Origin: an uncultured Bacteriovoracaceae bacterium | GTDB taxonomy: Bacteria > Bdellovibrionota > Bacteriovoracia > Bacteriovoracales > Bacteriovoracaceae | Length of the DNA stretch: 48,455 nucleotides | Assembly (NCBI GenBank): GCA_938017795.1 | Contig: CALIJZ010000031.1 | Coordinates: forward strand, 1 to 48,455 | Direction: 5' to 3' | Shown: positions 15,990-24,920 of the stretch, one piece after another | Numbering within the stretch: the first letter of the stretch is position 1 | How the letters are laid out: every line of letters begins with the position of its first letter | Program-made: the position numbers and the translations under genes | The notes under the pieces: model-generated | The model's input: the letters and a program-made list of their open reading frames with translations, nothing else | Told to the model about the DNA's origin: nothing | Database searches by the model: none

Positions 15990-16017
15990 TTTTTATAATA
16001 TATTGCTATTATAAAAA
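15990..16017. repeat. Perfect AT-only inverted repeat before the gene ending at 15252
   Basis: Arms TTTTTATAATA (15990-16000) and TATTATAAAAA (16007-16017) match exactly, with a 6-base loop. On the minus strand it contains TATAAT, so it could be a -10 region or an operator. It lies 10 bases before the start codon at 15980. Confidence 0.5.
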
Positions 16018-16087
16018 GAAAAGAGATTCTTAGATAGATAAAAAAATTGAGATTCTCTAACTGTACTTAAAGGCTAAGGTACATTTT

Positions 16088-17305
16088 TTAAAGGTGATAA
16101 AATCCCTTAGCGAAGTTAGGGTAAGAACTTCCTGTTCCTGGAAAGACATCTCGAGTAAACTCAACGCTTCCATTTTTATCTACTCGCCATAGTTCATGAC
16201 CAGATTGCCCATCACTAGCACTGAAGTATAAATAATCTCCAAAACTATGCAAGGACTTAGGGTAAGAGCTTTCAATTCCACTATTAATATCTTTGACTAA
16301 AACTTTCTCCCTCGTTGTTAAATCAAATGACCAAAGCTCATAGCCAGTCTCTGCTGTATAAGCACTAAAATATAGTTTATTATTAAAAGCTTCTATATAG
16401 CTTGGCTTAGAACTTGGATTACCTTCAAAGATATCGCTTATCACTCGTAATTGATTAAATTGCATATCACATAACTCTGTTCCACTACTTGTGTCTCGAC
16501 AGCTGCCGTAGAGCACACCGTTATGTGCTTTTAAAAACTTTATATCTAGATCAGTAGTATCAACTTTTGATAATACATTTTCTTTCACCTTATAGAGGTG
16601 AGATCGATAATTTGATCTGCCCTGACCATCAGTTATACCAGAAAAATACAATTCATCTCCAAGTACAGATAAAAATTTCGGGAAAGTATCCCTTCCAGCT
16701 AATACATTATCCTCAACAACTAAGGTATTAGTTCCATCGTGGTAAAATAACTCATTTCCATGAATAGTAGTACTTGCACTAAAATATAAAATTCCTGCTG
16801 ATACAATTAATTGAGCTGGGTCTGAACCTTTAGTCCCGCCTTGAAGATCTTTTACTTGAACAATATTTTGATTAGCATACATCTTCCATAACTCACGACC
16901 AGTTTCTCCATTAGAAGCACTAAAATAAAGGCCATCTTTATAGACTGTTAAATACTTAGGATTAGAACTACCGGAACTATTTAGATTCTTCACAAGAACT
17001 AAATTCCTTCCAACTAACTTATATAACTCTCCATTATTTCCTTCTATATCATAAAGGCCAAAATAAAATGATTCATTGAAATAAGCTACCGAGCTTATTT
17101 CTAAATTAGATGGAATATCTGTAACGTCTTGAATTTTCCCTTTGATATCTACTGCATATAGCTTAGATATTCCTTGGCTGTTGGCAGAAAAAAAAGTTAC
17201 TTCATCTTTTCCTCCGGCAATTGAGCGATCATCTTGAAAGCCACTATTAAGGGAACTTAAAACCCCGCCACAAGAACACAATAAAATAATTATTAAATAC
17301 TTCAT
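16088..17305 (-). CDS. Lipoprotein with ELW-type beta repeats
   Basis: A 405-residue lipoprotein (MKYLIIILLCSCGG; Cys12). The rest consists of about seven repeats of roughly 45-50 residues of the form LYFSAxxGxxGxELWxxD, for example LYFSASDGQSGHELWRVD, LYFSAYTAETGYELWSFD and LYFSASTTIHGNELFYHD. Such ELW repeats occur in surface proteins and probably build a beta-propeller. The role is unknown; adhesion or cell-surface binding is a common guess for such proteins. It overlaps the upstream M28 peptidase gene by 4 bases. Confidence 0.75.
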   Translation of the reverse strand: MKYLIIILLCSCGGVLSSLNSGFQDDRSIAGGKDEVTFFSANSQGISKLYAVDIKGKIQDVTDIPSNLEISSVAYFNESFYFGLYDIEGNNGELYKLVGRNLVLVKNLNSSGSSNPKYLTVYKDGLYFSASNGETGRELWKMYANQNIVQVKDLQGGTKGSDPAQLIVSAGILYFSASTTIHGNELFYHDGTNTLVVEDNVLAGRDTFPKFLSVLGDELYFSGITDGQGRSNYRSHLYKVKENVLSKVDTTDLDIKFLKAHNGVLYGSCRDTSSGTELCDMQFNQLRVISDIFEGNPSSKPSYIEAFNNKLYFSAYTAETGYELWSFDLTTREKVLVKDINSGIESSYPKSLHSFGDYLYFSASDGQSGHELWRVDKNGSVEFTRDVFPGTGSSYPNFAKGFYHL

Positions 17306-18462
17306 TTATCTAACTCCACCATGAAGGCAATTCCTAATTTTATAAACTTCAACCCCTTATCTACATTTCCATTTACTTTTTCTAAAGTATCACCTGTTGT
17401 ATGAATGCTTTGATTAGCTCCACTAAAACTAGATTCAAATGGAAAAGATGAAGGATAACCAAGATTGGTCCAAGAAGCATGATCTGAACAACCATAGCCA
17501 CACTCAGTTTCAGCATAACGATCTTGACCGATGTATTCGATAATTAAATCTTTTACAAATCCATTTTGAGCACTATTGGTAAAATCTGTAACAAGATAAA
17601 TTTTATCATCAATATTGTTATACAAAGTCATATCCATTTGGATTACTCCAAGAACTTCTAGGTTTTGATCTTTAACATAATTAACATAATCTGCAGAACC
17701 TAAAAGACCATCCTCTTCAGCGGCGTAGCCAACAAAGACTAAAGTATGTTCTGGCTGATAATTAGATTCAACTAATACTTTTAGAACTTCTGTCATTGTA
17801 GCAATACCAGAAGCATCATCATCAGCACCAGGGGCGTGACCTACACTTTGAGTATAGTTTTTTGAATCCAAGTGTCCGCCTATAACGATAATTTTTTCAC
17901 TTTTTCCCTTTAGCTTTGCCACAACAGATGGCTGAGACCATGGGTGGTGGAATAATAGGACTTCCGCATCAGAGCGAGACTTTGTAATCTTTCTCCATTT
18001 ATTTAATATCCATTCACTACCGTCAACACCTGTTGGACTTCTAAAATATCTAGAATATAAACTCGAGAGTTCACCAATTGTTTTCTTGAAGTGAGATTCT
18101 GAAATTTTTGAAATCATAGGATTGATTATGGATTGTTTAGAAATAGAATAATCCATTAAAATAGAATTTATTCCTTTTAGGCGCTGAGAACTATTCATTG
18201 TATTTATGGCACTTTGCTCATCAAAAAACGTAGATCCCGCTCCACAGACAAACTCTTTTTCATGAATTATATCTGAGAATTTTGTTATATTATATTCACT
18301 AGTTTCAACTAATAAGAGCTTGTCGCTCTCTTTTAAAATTCGAATAGAATGCAGATCTAATTTATTTGCATGTTTTTCAAATCTTTTCTTATCAATCACT
18401 TGATAAACTTTTTGTGAATATATATTTAGACTAAAGAGAACTGGTATTATTAAGTATTTCAT
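17302..18462 (-). CDS. Secreted M28-family zinc aminopeptidase
   Basis: A 386-residue secreted peptidase with signal peptide MKYLIIPVLFSLNIYSQ. The M28 zinc site is complete: His197 (GGHLDS), Asp214 (GADDDASG), Glu249-Glu250 (YAAEEDG), Asp277 (IQMDM) and His354 (SIHTTGDT). It resembles Vibrio proteolyticus leucine aminopeptidase. Residues 18-130 are a propeptide-like region. It should release N-terminal residues from peptides outside the cytoplasm, which would suit nutrient or prey degradation. It overlaps the ELW lipoprotein gene by 4 bases, so the two are co-expressed. Confidence 0.92.
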   Translation of the reverse strand: MKYLIIPVLFSLNIYSQKVYQVIDKKRFEKHANKLDLHSIRILKESDKLLLVETSEYNITKFSDIIHEKEFVCGAGSTFFDEQSAINTMNSSQRLKGINSILMDYSISKQSIINPMISKISESHFKKTIGELSSLYSRYFRSPTGVDGSEWILNKWRKITKSRSDAEVLLFHHPWSQPSVVAKLKGKSEKIIVIGGHLDSKNYTQSVGHAPGADDDASGIATMTEVLKVLVESNYQPEHTLVFVGYAAEEDGLLGSADYVNYVKDQNLEVLGVIQMDMTLYNNIDDKIYLVTDFTNSAQNGFVKDLIIEYIGQDRYAETECGYGCSDHASWTNLGYPSSFPFESSFSGANQSIHTTGDTLEKVNGNVDKGLKFIKLGIAFMVELDK

Positions 18463-18513
18463 TCCTTATATATTAAATGAATTTATAAATAAAAAACCTG
18501 CAAGGAAAAGTTC

Positions 18514-19062
18514 TCAGCCTTTTAGTTGAGATAAATAGATTGCAACGGCTGACCTTACAGAAAGGTGATTATAACCATCTGAGTTGATGCCTAATATTGG
18601 ATCCACGGAGTAAGTTTTTTGCTCAAGTATTTCAGGATGAAGTCCATGCCCAGTTCCAAAGACTAATAAAATAGGTCTATTTTCTCTCTTAGAATACTCT
18701 TGAAGGGCCATCATCGAACCATCAGATTGTTTAAAGTTAGCTCCAGTCATAGCAATAATAGGGCCATCTAATTCATCTGTAATATCTTTAAAAGTATTTT
18801 TAATCTCAATAAATGATAGTGCGTCGGCCCTATCAGGATTATATATATGAGCAAAATCTTTGTTCCAATAACCTAAAATTTCATTAATCAGTGTGTGTTG
18901 TTTCTCAATCGGAGTCACTATAAAATATTTTGAAACTCCAAACGTCCTAGAGCTTCTAGCAATATCATGAATATCTAAGTTTGTTACACTAGTTGTGACC
19001 TTTTCTCCATTTTTATTAATAATAGGATGATGAACAAGGGCAACATAGATTTTAGGATTCAA
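18514..19062 (-). CDS. Predicted SPOUT RNA methyltransferase linked to trmD
   Basis: A 182-residue protein with the features of the small SAM-dependent RNA methyltransferase family that usually follows trmD. YVALVHHPIINKNGEKV lies at the start, TSVTNLDIHDIARSSRTFGV follows, and a SPOUT-knot-like end LLVFGTGHGLHPEIL is followed by LSVRSAVAIYLSQL. The RNA target is not established for the family. It overlaps trmD by 11 bases and ends the rpsP operon. Confidence 0.8.
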   Translation of the reverse strand: MNPKIYVALVHHPIINKNGEKVTTSVTNLDIHDIARSSRTFGVSKYFIVTPIEKQHTLINEILGYWNKDFAHIYNPDRADALSFIEIKNTFKDITDELDGPIIAMTGANFKQSDGSMMALQEYSKRENRPILLVFGTGHGLHPEILEQKTYSVDPILGINSDGYNHLSVRSAVAIYLSQLKG

Positions 19063-19798
19063 TAGTTTTCTCCAAAAGATCAGGTCTAAATTTTTTAGTC
19101 ATCTCTAAACTTTGCTCAATTTTATACTCTTGTATATTTTTATGATGACCGCCAAGCAAAACTTCTGGAACACAAAGACCTTCAAACTCTCTTGGCTTAG
19201 TAAATTGTGGATATTCGATAGAGTTATCCTGAAAAGATTCTTCTATATTTGAATTCTTATTTCCGAGAAAACCTTCAACAAACCTTAAGCTAGCATCCAG
19301 TATACTCATTGTTGCTAACTCTCCTCCAGTTAAAACATAATTTCCTATTGAGATATATTCATCTACATAATTTTGTAAAAACCTCTCATCTATCCCTTCA
19401 TATCTCCCACAAATAAAAACAAGTTCTTTCTCATTTTCATTAAAAATTTTCTTTGATATTTTTTTTGCCATCTTATTATCAAAAGTATGACCTCTTGGAC
19501 TTGGATAAATAATATGTAAATCTTCTCTTGAGATTTCAAATTGCTTTATAATTCCTTCATTTATTGAATTAGCTAAAACATCTGCTCTCATAACCATTCC
19601 AGCTCCACCTCCGTAAGGATACGCATCAACACTTTTATAATTGCCCAGAGAATAATCTCTAATATTAATGATCTCTAAATTTAATGAGAATTCACTTGAT
19701 CGCTCACCATTTAAAGCTTTTGAGATAACTCCAGAGTTTTGAAAACTATCAAAGTAATCAGGAAACAGTGAAAGAATATAAATAGTCTTAGTTCGCAT
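19052..19798 (-). CDS. trmD: tRNA (guanine-37-N1)-methyltransferase
   Basis: TrmD methylates G37 next to the anticodon to prevent frameshifting. Clear motifs: SLFPDYFDSF at the start, PYGGGAGMVMRADVL, IYPSPRGHTF, FICGRYEGIDERF, and the trefoil-knot SAM site SIGNYVLTGGELA. Length 248 is normal. It directly follows rimM with no gap, as in most bacteria. Confidence 0.97.
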   Translation of the reverse strand: MRTKTIYILSLFPDYFDSFQNSGVISKALNGERSSEFSLNLEIINIRDYSLGNYKSVDAYPYGGGAGMVMRADVLANSINEGIIKQFEISREDLHIIYPSPRGHTFDNKMAKKISKKIFNENEKELVFICGRYEGIDERFLQNYVDEYISIGNYVLTGGELATMSILDASLRFVEGFLGNKNSNIEESFQDNSIEYPQFTKPREFEGLCVPEVLLGGHHKNIQEYKIEQSLEMTKKFRPDLLEKTIES

Positions 19799-20278
19799 TT
19801 ATAAATATTCCGGCAATATTACTTCAATGGTATTTTTATTAAGATCAATTGATTTTATGAATTGATCAATCAAAGGGATTTCAATCGGAGTCTTCCCTTT
19901 CACTACTAAAATATCTTGAGCTCCATTTGAATAGAAATTATCAACTCTACCTTGAACTAAACCATTTGAAACAACATCTAAGTTAATGAGGTCATTAAGA
20001 ATAATCTCACCATCCTCACAATCGATCTCTTCCCGATCAATATAGATATCTTGATTTAAAATAGCACCCAAATCATTAATATGATCAACGTTTTTCAGTT
20101 TAATCATAGTCTTTTTAGAGTTATGGAAATTTATTGACTCAACTTCATAAGTTTGAGAATTAATAACAATTTTTTTCCCTGGTTTTAATGATGAATCTTC
20201 AGTGTTTTCTAGATAACAACTCATCATCCCTTTTAAGGCATGAGGTTTCAAAATTTTACCTAATAATATGAGTTTCAC
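19799..20278 (-). CDS. rimM: 16S rRNA processing protein RimM
   Basis: RimM helps mature the 30S head by binding S19. The N-terminus LLGKILKPHALKGMMSCYL matches the family pattern (GKI...HGLKG), followed by a PRC-barrel part with LINLDVVSNGLVQGRV and ILVVKG, and ends IPLIDQFIKSIDLNKNTIEV. At 159 residues it is near normal. It sits between khpA and trmD in the usual order. Confidence 0.92.
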   Translation of the reverse strand: MKLILLGKILKPHALKGMMSCYLENTEDSSLKPGKKIVINSQTYEVESINFHNSKKTMIKLKNVDHINDLGAILNQDIYIDREEIDCEDGEIILNDLINLDVVSNGLVQGRVDNFYSNGAQDILVVKGKTPIEIPLIDQFIKSIDLNKNTIEVILPEYL

Positions 20279-20327
20279 CTTTAGAGATTTAGCTTTAGAA
20301 ACTCAAGTTCGCAAGGAAGGTATGTAA

Positions 20328-20570
20328 TTATTCGATGATTTCCAAAACAGATCTCTTCTTAAGCTTGGTGGAAGCGGCATTTAAAATAGTTCTTAAGGCC
20401 CGTGCTGTTCTTCCTTGCTTCCCAATAACTTTACCAAGGTCTGACTTATCAACTTTCAGTTCAATAACTGTGGTTTGTTCTCCTACAATTTCATTCACTT
20501 CAACCTCTTCAGGAAGGTCTACTAACGCTTTGCTGACAACTAAAATTAGATCCTTAAGTTCTGTACTCAT
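20328..20570 (-). CDS. khpA: KH-domain RNA-binding protein KhpA
   Basis: An 80-residue single KH domain (YlqC/KhpA family). The GxxG loop reads [16 protein letters not shown]. The usual place of this gene is between rpsP and rimM, as here. KhpA proteins bind RNA, often as a pair with KhpB, and affect cell elongation and division in Gram-positives. No khpB is in the window. Confidence 0.93.
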   Translation of the reverse strand: MSTELKDLILVVSKALVDLPEEVEVNEIVGEQTTVIELKVDKSDLGKVIGKQGRTARALRTILNAASTKLKKRSVLEIIE

Positions 20571-20704
20571 TGACTACTCCTGATTTTGCAATTCTAAGTC
20601 TTGATGAGTTTATTTTAGCCCTTATTTGTAAGTACTGCCAAATAGCACGAAATCAACGCGATGCAACGAGGAATTATGCTTAAATAAAAATTTGATGGAA
20701 AAGA

Positions 20705-20947
20705 TTATATAGAGATCTTATATTTTTTAAAAAGCGAAGATACTGAATCACTTAATTGAGCACCATTTTTTACCCATTCAGCAATTCTTTCAGTTTTAAT
20801 TGAATTAAGAGGCTCTTCAGACTTAGGAACATACTGACCTAGTTTTTCTAAAAATTTACCATCTCTTGGTGACTTTCTATCAGCAGCAACTAAAGTAAAA
20901 ACAGGTGCTTTTTTCTTTCCACCTCTAGCTAAACGAATACAGATCAT
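20705..20947 (-). CDS. rpsP: Ribosomal protein bS16
   Basis: bS16 of the 30S body. The sequence shows the family marks: MICIRLARGGKKKAPVFTLV, ADRKSPRDGKFLEKLGQY and ERIAEWVKNGAQLSDSV. Eighty residues is normal. AGGAG precedes the ATG. It is the first gene of the rpsP-khpA-rimM-trmD operon; the 134-base gap to khpA shows no clear terminator. Confidence 0.97.
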   Translation of the reverse strand: MICIRLARGGKKKAPVFTLVAADRKSPRDGKFLEKLGQYVPKSEEPLNSIKTERIAEWVKNGAQLSDSVSSLFKKYKISI

Positions 20948-20981
20948 TATTTCTCCTAAATCCTAATAAATTAGATAAGCG

Positions 20982-21011
20982 ATATTATGTTGATTTGCTA
21001 CAGCTAGTCAA
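20982..21011 (-). promoter_or_regulatory. Sigma-70-type promoter of the rpsP operon
   Basis: On the minus strand TTGACT (21006-21011) and TAATAT (20982-20987) are 18 bases apart. The expected start near 20975 leaves a leader of about 28 bases before rpsP. Confidence 0.6.
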
Positions 21012-21030
21012 GATCTATTGCTTACTAACA

Positions 21031-21040
21031 AGCTGCAGCT
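21031..21040. promoter_or_regulatory. Palindrome AGCTGCAGCT upstream of the rpsP promoter
   Basis: A perfect 10-base palindrome, GC-rich in AT-rich surroundings, 19 bases upstream of the -35. The same sequence lies upstream of the OmpA-lipoprotein promoter at 34734-34743. A shared regulator site is possible; no protein is known to bind it. Confidence 0.3.
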
Positions 21041-21065
21041 AGAGAATTCACCCTTCCTAAGGTTT

Positions 21066-21953
21066 TTACTTCGTTTTATAACCATGTCTTAGAACATATG
21101 TAGGATTAGTAATTGTCACTAATACTTTTTCTAATAGGTTAAATCCACCTTTTTTCATATGCTGAGTTAATTGATAAGTACCTTCACCAATTAAGGCTCC
21201 ACCAATTGGTGTGAAAATCAAATCTTGAATACTTGGAGTTTCAACCCAAGACTCAACAATATATTCCCAAAAGGCAGACTTATAAGTTGTATAAATAAAT
21301 GATTGAAGCGGAGTATAATCTAAATCTCTAATAGCATTATAATATAATGAACCACTAATTGGATGACTAACATAGTTCACAACCCAACCATCTTTGTCCC
21401 AAGCTGGTGGTTTTGTGAAAGCATCAGCAAATTTACGAGGAGCATTTTCCCATAGTCCATTTTCATCCCATTTCGTGAAATTTCTAGGAAGTGATAATAA
21501 GTAACCAAATTCAAGAATTTGTCCTAAAGTGATTAATAATTCAGTTTTTAAAAGCTCTTTTCTTCTTTTTTTCTTTTGTTCTTTTGTAAATTTAACATCA
21601 GGGTTAGCCTCTTTTACTTCAGCTTGTTTTTGAATCTTTTCAAACTGAGCATTTTGAATGATAGACATAATTTCCATTGGAATGGATCTTAATGAAAAAG
21701 GAATATTCTCCTGAAAAAAGCAATCTCCTTCAAATTCTGGATATTCCTTAGTAGAAATGACCGCCCCATTTTCAACTTCATCTATTTCTTTTAAAATTGA
21801 AACTAATTGTCTAACTCTTGGTTTTTCTTTTTGACTTTCTAAACTAACACAAACAACATCTTTAGATCTATCCTTTTTTGATATCTCAAAAAACGAAGTA
21901 TCGGCAAAAGTAGTAGTGCTTAATAGAATTAACCATAAAATATTTTTTTTCAT
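21066..21953 (-). CDS. DUF3943-type secreted/membrane-associated protein
   Basis: A 295-residue protein with signal peptide MKKNILWLILLSTTTFA. The C-terminal half matches the DUF3943 pattern: WVVNYVSHPISGSLYYNAIR, then a hydrophobic stretch around LQSFIYTTYKSAFWEYIVES, and SIQDLIFTPIGGALIGE. The family is thought to be envelope-associated but has no known function. Residues 25-110 are a soluble region with two cysteines, followed by a Lys-rich segment near residue 125. It is a single gene followed by the rpsP operon on the same strand, with a separate promoter between. Confidence 0.8.
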   Translation of the reverse strand: MKKNILWLILLSTTTFADTSFFEISKKDRSKDVVCVSLESQKEKPRVRQLVSILKEIDEVENGAVISTKEYPEFEGDCFFQENIPFSLRSIPMEIMSIIQNAQFEKIQKQAEVKEANPDVKFTKEQKKKRRKELLKTELLITLGQILEFGYLLSLPRNFTKWDENGLWENAPRKFADAFTKPPAWDKDGWVVNYVSHPISGSLYYNAIRDLDYTPLQSFIYTTYKSAFWEYIVESWVETPSIQDLIFTPIGGALIGEGTYQLTQHMKKGGFNLLEKVLVTITNPTYVLRHGYKTK

Positions 21954-22165
21954 AAGATCTTATAGCAGCATTTCAAAGTGCCCATTCAAGATACTGTAAA
22001 TATTACCAAAGGCTCTTTATAGGTATGTAAATAATGACTTATTTTTAAATATTCCAGAAGCCATAAGAGAACAAAGTCTCATTTAACTAAATCCTTAATA
22101 AGAACGGAATTTGAAAAATTTACCCTTAGAAATGTAATGAATTCGAGTCATGGTAAGAGAGAAAC

Positions 22166-23077
22166 ATGAAAAAACTAAAAATCTTTCTTTGCTTAATATC
22201 AATAAGCATTACCTCTATGTCTCAAGTAGATGTTCATGTTCATGCTGAAAAAAATAATCATGATAACTTTATAAAGTATTTACTAAGAACTAAAGAAACA
22301 ATTAAAACAAGCTATGTTTTCTCCAGCTCATACAGGGCCGACACGAGAAATTTCAGAAAAAATACAGGTCTAAGTTTTAAAGAGTATATTAGAAATGAAA
22401 ACAACTATATTGCATCTTTGCAGAAAGTCTATCCTCATAAAGTTGTAGGCTTTTGCTCAGTTCCTTGGGGATATAAAAAAGCTGCAAAAGAAATAAAAAG
22501 ATGTGCTGAAATGGGTCTTCAAGGCTTAAAGGTTTATCCACATAGGTTCATTTCTAAGAAACAAGGACATTTTAATCGAACAGTCAGTAACTTTGCTTAT
22601 GATGTGGAAGAGCTTAATTTCCTTAACATTTTACTAAGAGCCGCGGCGGAAAATAATTTAATTTTTGGGATCCATTCTTCAGAAATTGGATCTACTGAAC
22701 TATCAGCATTTTTATATGGAACTGATTTTCGTCATTTACCAAATCTTGAAGTTATCTTCTTACATGGTTTCTCTAGTCAGGGGATAGAAGCGCTAGAAAC
22801 ATTTAGAGCTCACTTAGCTTGGGATCCTAACAGTAAAATATATCTAGAATTCAGTACATTAGAACTTTTAGAAGGAACTCTCTTATATAATATGTGGGCC
22901 GATCTCTTAAAATATATACCCAACAAAAATATTCTCTTTGGTTCCGACACAGCTACTTATTATGAACCTGATAATACTCAAGAAAAAGCAATAGAACTCT
23001 ACAAGAATCTATTCAAAGATAACGCTAAAGAAATTTTAAAAAATAATTTAATTAAACATAAAGAGAAAACTATTTAA
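22166..23077 (+). CDS. Secreted amidohydrolase (amidohydrolase 2 family)
   Basis: A 303-residue TIM-barrel metal hydrolase. The metal-binding motif VDVHVHAE follows a signal peptide (about residues 1-19). Further strand-end motifs are GLKVYPH, FGIHSSE, VIFLHGF and ILFGSDTATYYE, in the order expected for this family (related to ACMSD and decarboxylases). A signal peptide is uncommon in this group and suggests periplasmic action. Substrate unknown. It has a Shine-Dalgarno (AGAGAG) and converges on ffh with an 8-base overlap. Confidence 0.8.
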   Translation: MKKLKIFLCLISISITSMSQVDVHVHAEKNNHDNFIKYLLRTKETIKTSYVFSSSYRADTRNFRKNTGLSFKEYIRNENNYIASLQKVYPHKVVGFCSVPWGYKKAAKEIKRCAEMGLQGLKVYPHRFISKKQGHFNRTVSNFAYDVEELNFLNILLRAAAENNLIFGIHSSEIGSTELSAFLYGTDFRHLPNLEVIFLHGFSSQGIEALETFRAHLAWDPNSKIYLEFSTLELLEGTLLYNMWADLLKYIPNKNILFGSDTATYYEPDNTQEKAIELYKNLFKDNAKEILKNNLIKHKEKTI

Positions 23078-24515
23078 AAAAACCACCACCAAATGGACCT
23101 TTACCTTTTTTCTTACCAGGCTTTCTACGCCCACTTCCTTGTTGCTGCTTCATTCCAGGCATAGGTGCTTTTCCACTCATCATACCTTCAATATCAGGCA
23201 TATTCCCACCTTTCATCATACCCATCATTCCACTCATCATCTTTCTCATTTGAATAAATTTTTGAATAAATTGATCAACGTCTTTTTTAGTAGTTCCCGA
23301 TCCTTTGGCAATTCTCTCTCTTCTGGAGTCATTTAGAATTTTATGATTAGCTTTTTCTTGCTTTGTCATTGAAGAGATCATGACTTTCATTTTCTTCATT
23401 TCATTCTCAGCATCAGACAGATCTCCAACTTGCCTAAGAACTCCACCCATGCCAGGAATCATTTTCAGAAGTCCCCCCATCGAACCAAGCTTATTCATCA
23501 TATTCATTTGTTTCATAAAATCATCGATGGTGAATTGATTCTTCTCCATCTTCTTCATCATCTCCTCAGCTTCTTTTTCATCGATCGCTTCTTCAGCTTT
23601 TTCAACAAGTGTAAGAACATCTCCCATATCGAGAATTCTTTTTGCCAATCTATCGGGGTGAAAAGGTTCGAGATCTTTCATTTTCTCACCAGTTGAGAAA
23701 AATCTAATTGGAACTTGAGTCACGTAGCGCATAGATAAAGCTGCACCACCTCTAGCATCAGAGTCCATTTTTGATAAAACAATTCCAGTTAGTTCAATTT
23801 TTTCATGAAAGGTTTTGGCAACATTTACAGACTCTTGCCCAGTCATTGCATCGGCAACTAAAAGAACTTCTGGATCACCAAGGTAGTTTTTTACATCAAC
23901 TAAATCGGCCATCAAAGCATCATCAACTTGTAATCGACCGGCCGTATCTATTAGTACAACTTCCTTTTTTAATTCTTTTGCTTTTTCCATACCAGCTTTA
24001 ACAATTTCAACTGGGCTCATCGCCAGATCAGAGTCAAAAAAATCAACACCAATATTCTTAGCATGAATTAATAACTGATCCTTTGCTGCAGGTCTGAAAT
24101 TATCAGCTGGAATTATATAAACATCTTTTTTCTTTTTTGATCTTAAAAACAATGCGAGCTTACCAGTAAAAGTAGTTTTACCAACTCCATTTAAACCACA
24201 AATTAAAATGGGATAAGGAACTTTCCTTTCAAGGTCTAATTCTTCGTGGGCATTTCCCATCATATGAGCAAGCTCATCATGAACAATCTTTATAAATTGC
24301 TCACCAGGATCAACTCCTCTCACTACTTTCTCACCAAGAGCTTTTTCTTTTACTGCGGCAATAAATTGTTTAACGACTTTAAAATTGACATCAGCCTCAA
24401 GAAGGGCCGATCGAACAATTTTTAAAGTTTCTTCAATATTACTTTCAGAGATCTCACCTTTACCAGTAAGGTTTTTGACGGCATCACTAAACTTTTCACT
24501 TAAATTATCAAACAT
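23070..24515 (-). CDS. ffh: Signal recognition particle protein Ffh (SRP54)
   Basis: Ffh binds 4.5S RNA and signal sequences and targets ribosomes to the membrane. The four-helix N domain is followed by the GTPase: GLNGVGKTTFTGKL (P-loop), DNFRPAAKDQL, DTAGRLQ, and SKMDSDARGGAALS. The M domain is Met-rich with repeated MMKKMEKNQF and MMSGMMGMM stretches, and it has an extra Gly/Lys tail (GRRKPGKKKGKG). Length 481 is slightly longer than usual because of the tail. It overlaps the ArsC-like gene by 8 bases. The 4.5S RNA gene is not in the window. Confidence 0.97.
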   Translation of the reverse strand: MFDNLSEKFSDAVKNLTGKGEISESNIEETLKIVRSALLEADVNFKVVKQFIAAVKEKALGEKVVRGVDPGEQFIKIVHDELAHMMGNAHEELDLERKVPYPILICGLNGVGKTTFTGKLALFLRSKKKKDVYIIPADNFRPAAKDQLLIHAKNIGVDFFDSDLAMSPVEIVKAGMEKAKELKKEVVLIDTAGRLQVDDALMADLVDVKNYLGDPEVLLVADAMTGQESVNVAKTFHEKIELTGIVLSKMDSDARGGAALSMRYVTQVPIRFFSTGEKMKDLEPFHPDRLAKRILDMGDVLTLVEKAEEAIDEKEAEEMMKKMEKNQFTIDDFMKQMNMMNKLGSMGGLLKMIPGMGGVLRQVGDLSDAENEMKKMKVMISSMTKQEKANHKILNDSRRERIAKGSGTTKKDVDQFIQKFIQMRKMMSGMMGMMKGGNMPDIEGMMSGKAPMPGMKQQQGSGRRKPGKKKGKGPFGGGFFK

Positions 24516-24852
24516 TTATTAACTCCAATGCTTTCTCTGGAGGTCGACAAACTACTGCTTGGTCACCTCTTACTAAAACAGGTCTTTGAATCAAACCAGG
24601 GTTTTCACTCATTGCTACTATTAACCCAAACTCATCAACACTTTCTAAATTAAGCTCTTTATATAAGTCTTTTTTTCTAATAAATTCAGAGGGTTTCATT
24701 TTTAACTTTTTCAATATTTCTTCTAACTCTGATTGGTTCAACTTATTATCGAAATAACTATGATATTTTGGTTCAATCCCATGTTTATCAAGGAGATCCT
24801 TTGTTTTTCGACAAGTTGAGCATTTATCATAGAAATAAATTGTATAATCCAT
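24508..24852 (-). CDS. ArsC/Spx-family thioredoxin-fold protein
   Basis: A 114-residue ArsC-family protein: YDKCSTCRKTKDLLDKHGI carries the active Cys of a CSTC motif, and the end has LIQRPVLVRGDQAVVCRPPEKALEL, typical of ArsC and YffB proteins. It could reduce arsenate with glutaredoxin or serve another thiol role; the extra CxxC also recalls Spx. The sequence does not decide this. It starts just before ffh (8-base overlap) and is divergent from the dus gene. Confidence 0.8.
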   Translation of the reverse strand: MDYTIYFYDKCSTCRKTKDLLDKHGIEPKYHSYFDNKLNQSELEEILKKLKMKPSEFIRKKDLYKELNLESVDEFGLIVAMSENPGLIQRPVLVRGDQAVVCRPPEKALELINV

Positions 24853-24920
24853 AGGCCCATTATTATATCAAATATTCACTTCTTTAAAAAGCTACTCATT
24901 CATGCTAATAAAGCTTATTT

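Noticed and set aside
23139-24001. Three plus-strand frames with His/Phe-rich products
   Set aside because: They are mirror frames of ffh; the His-rich look comes from the Met-rich M domain read backwards.
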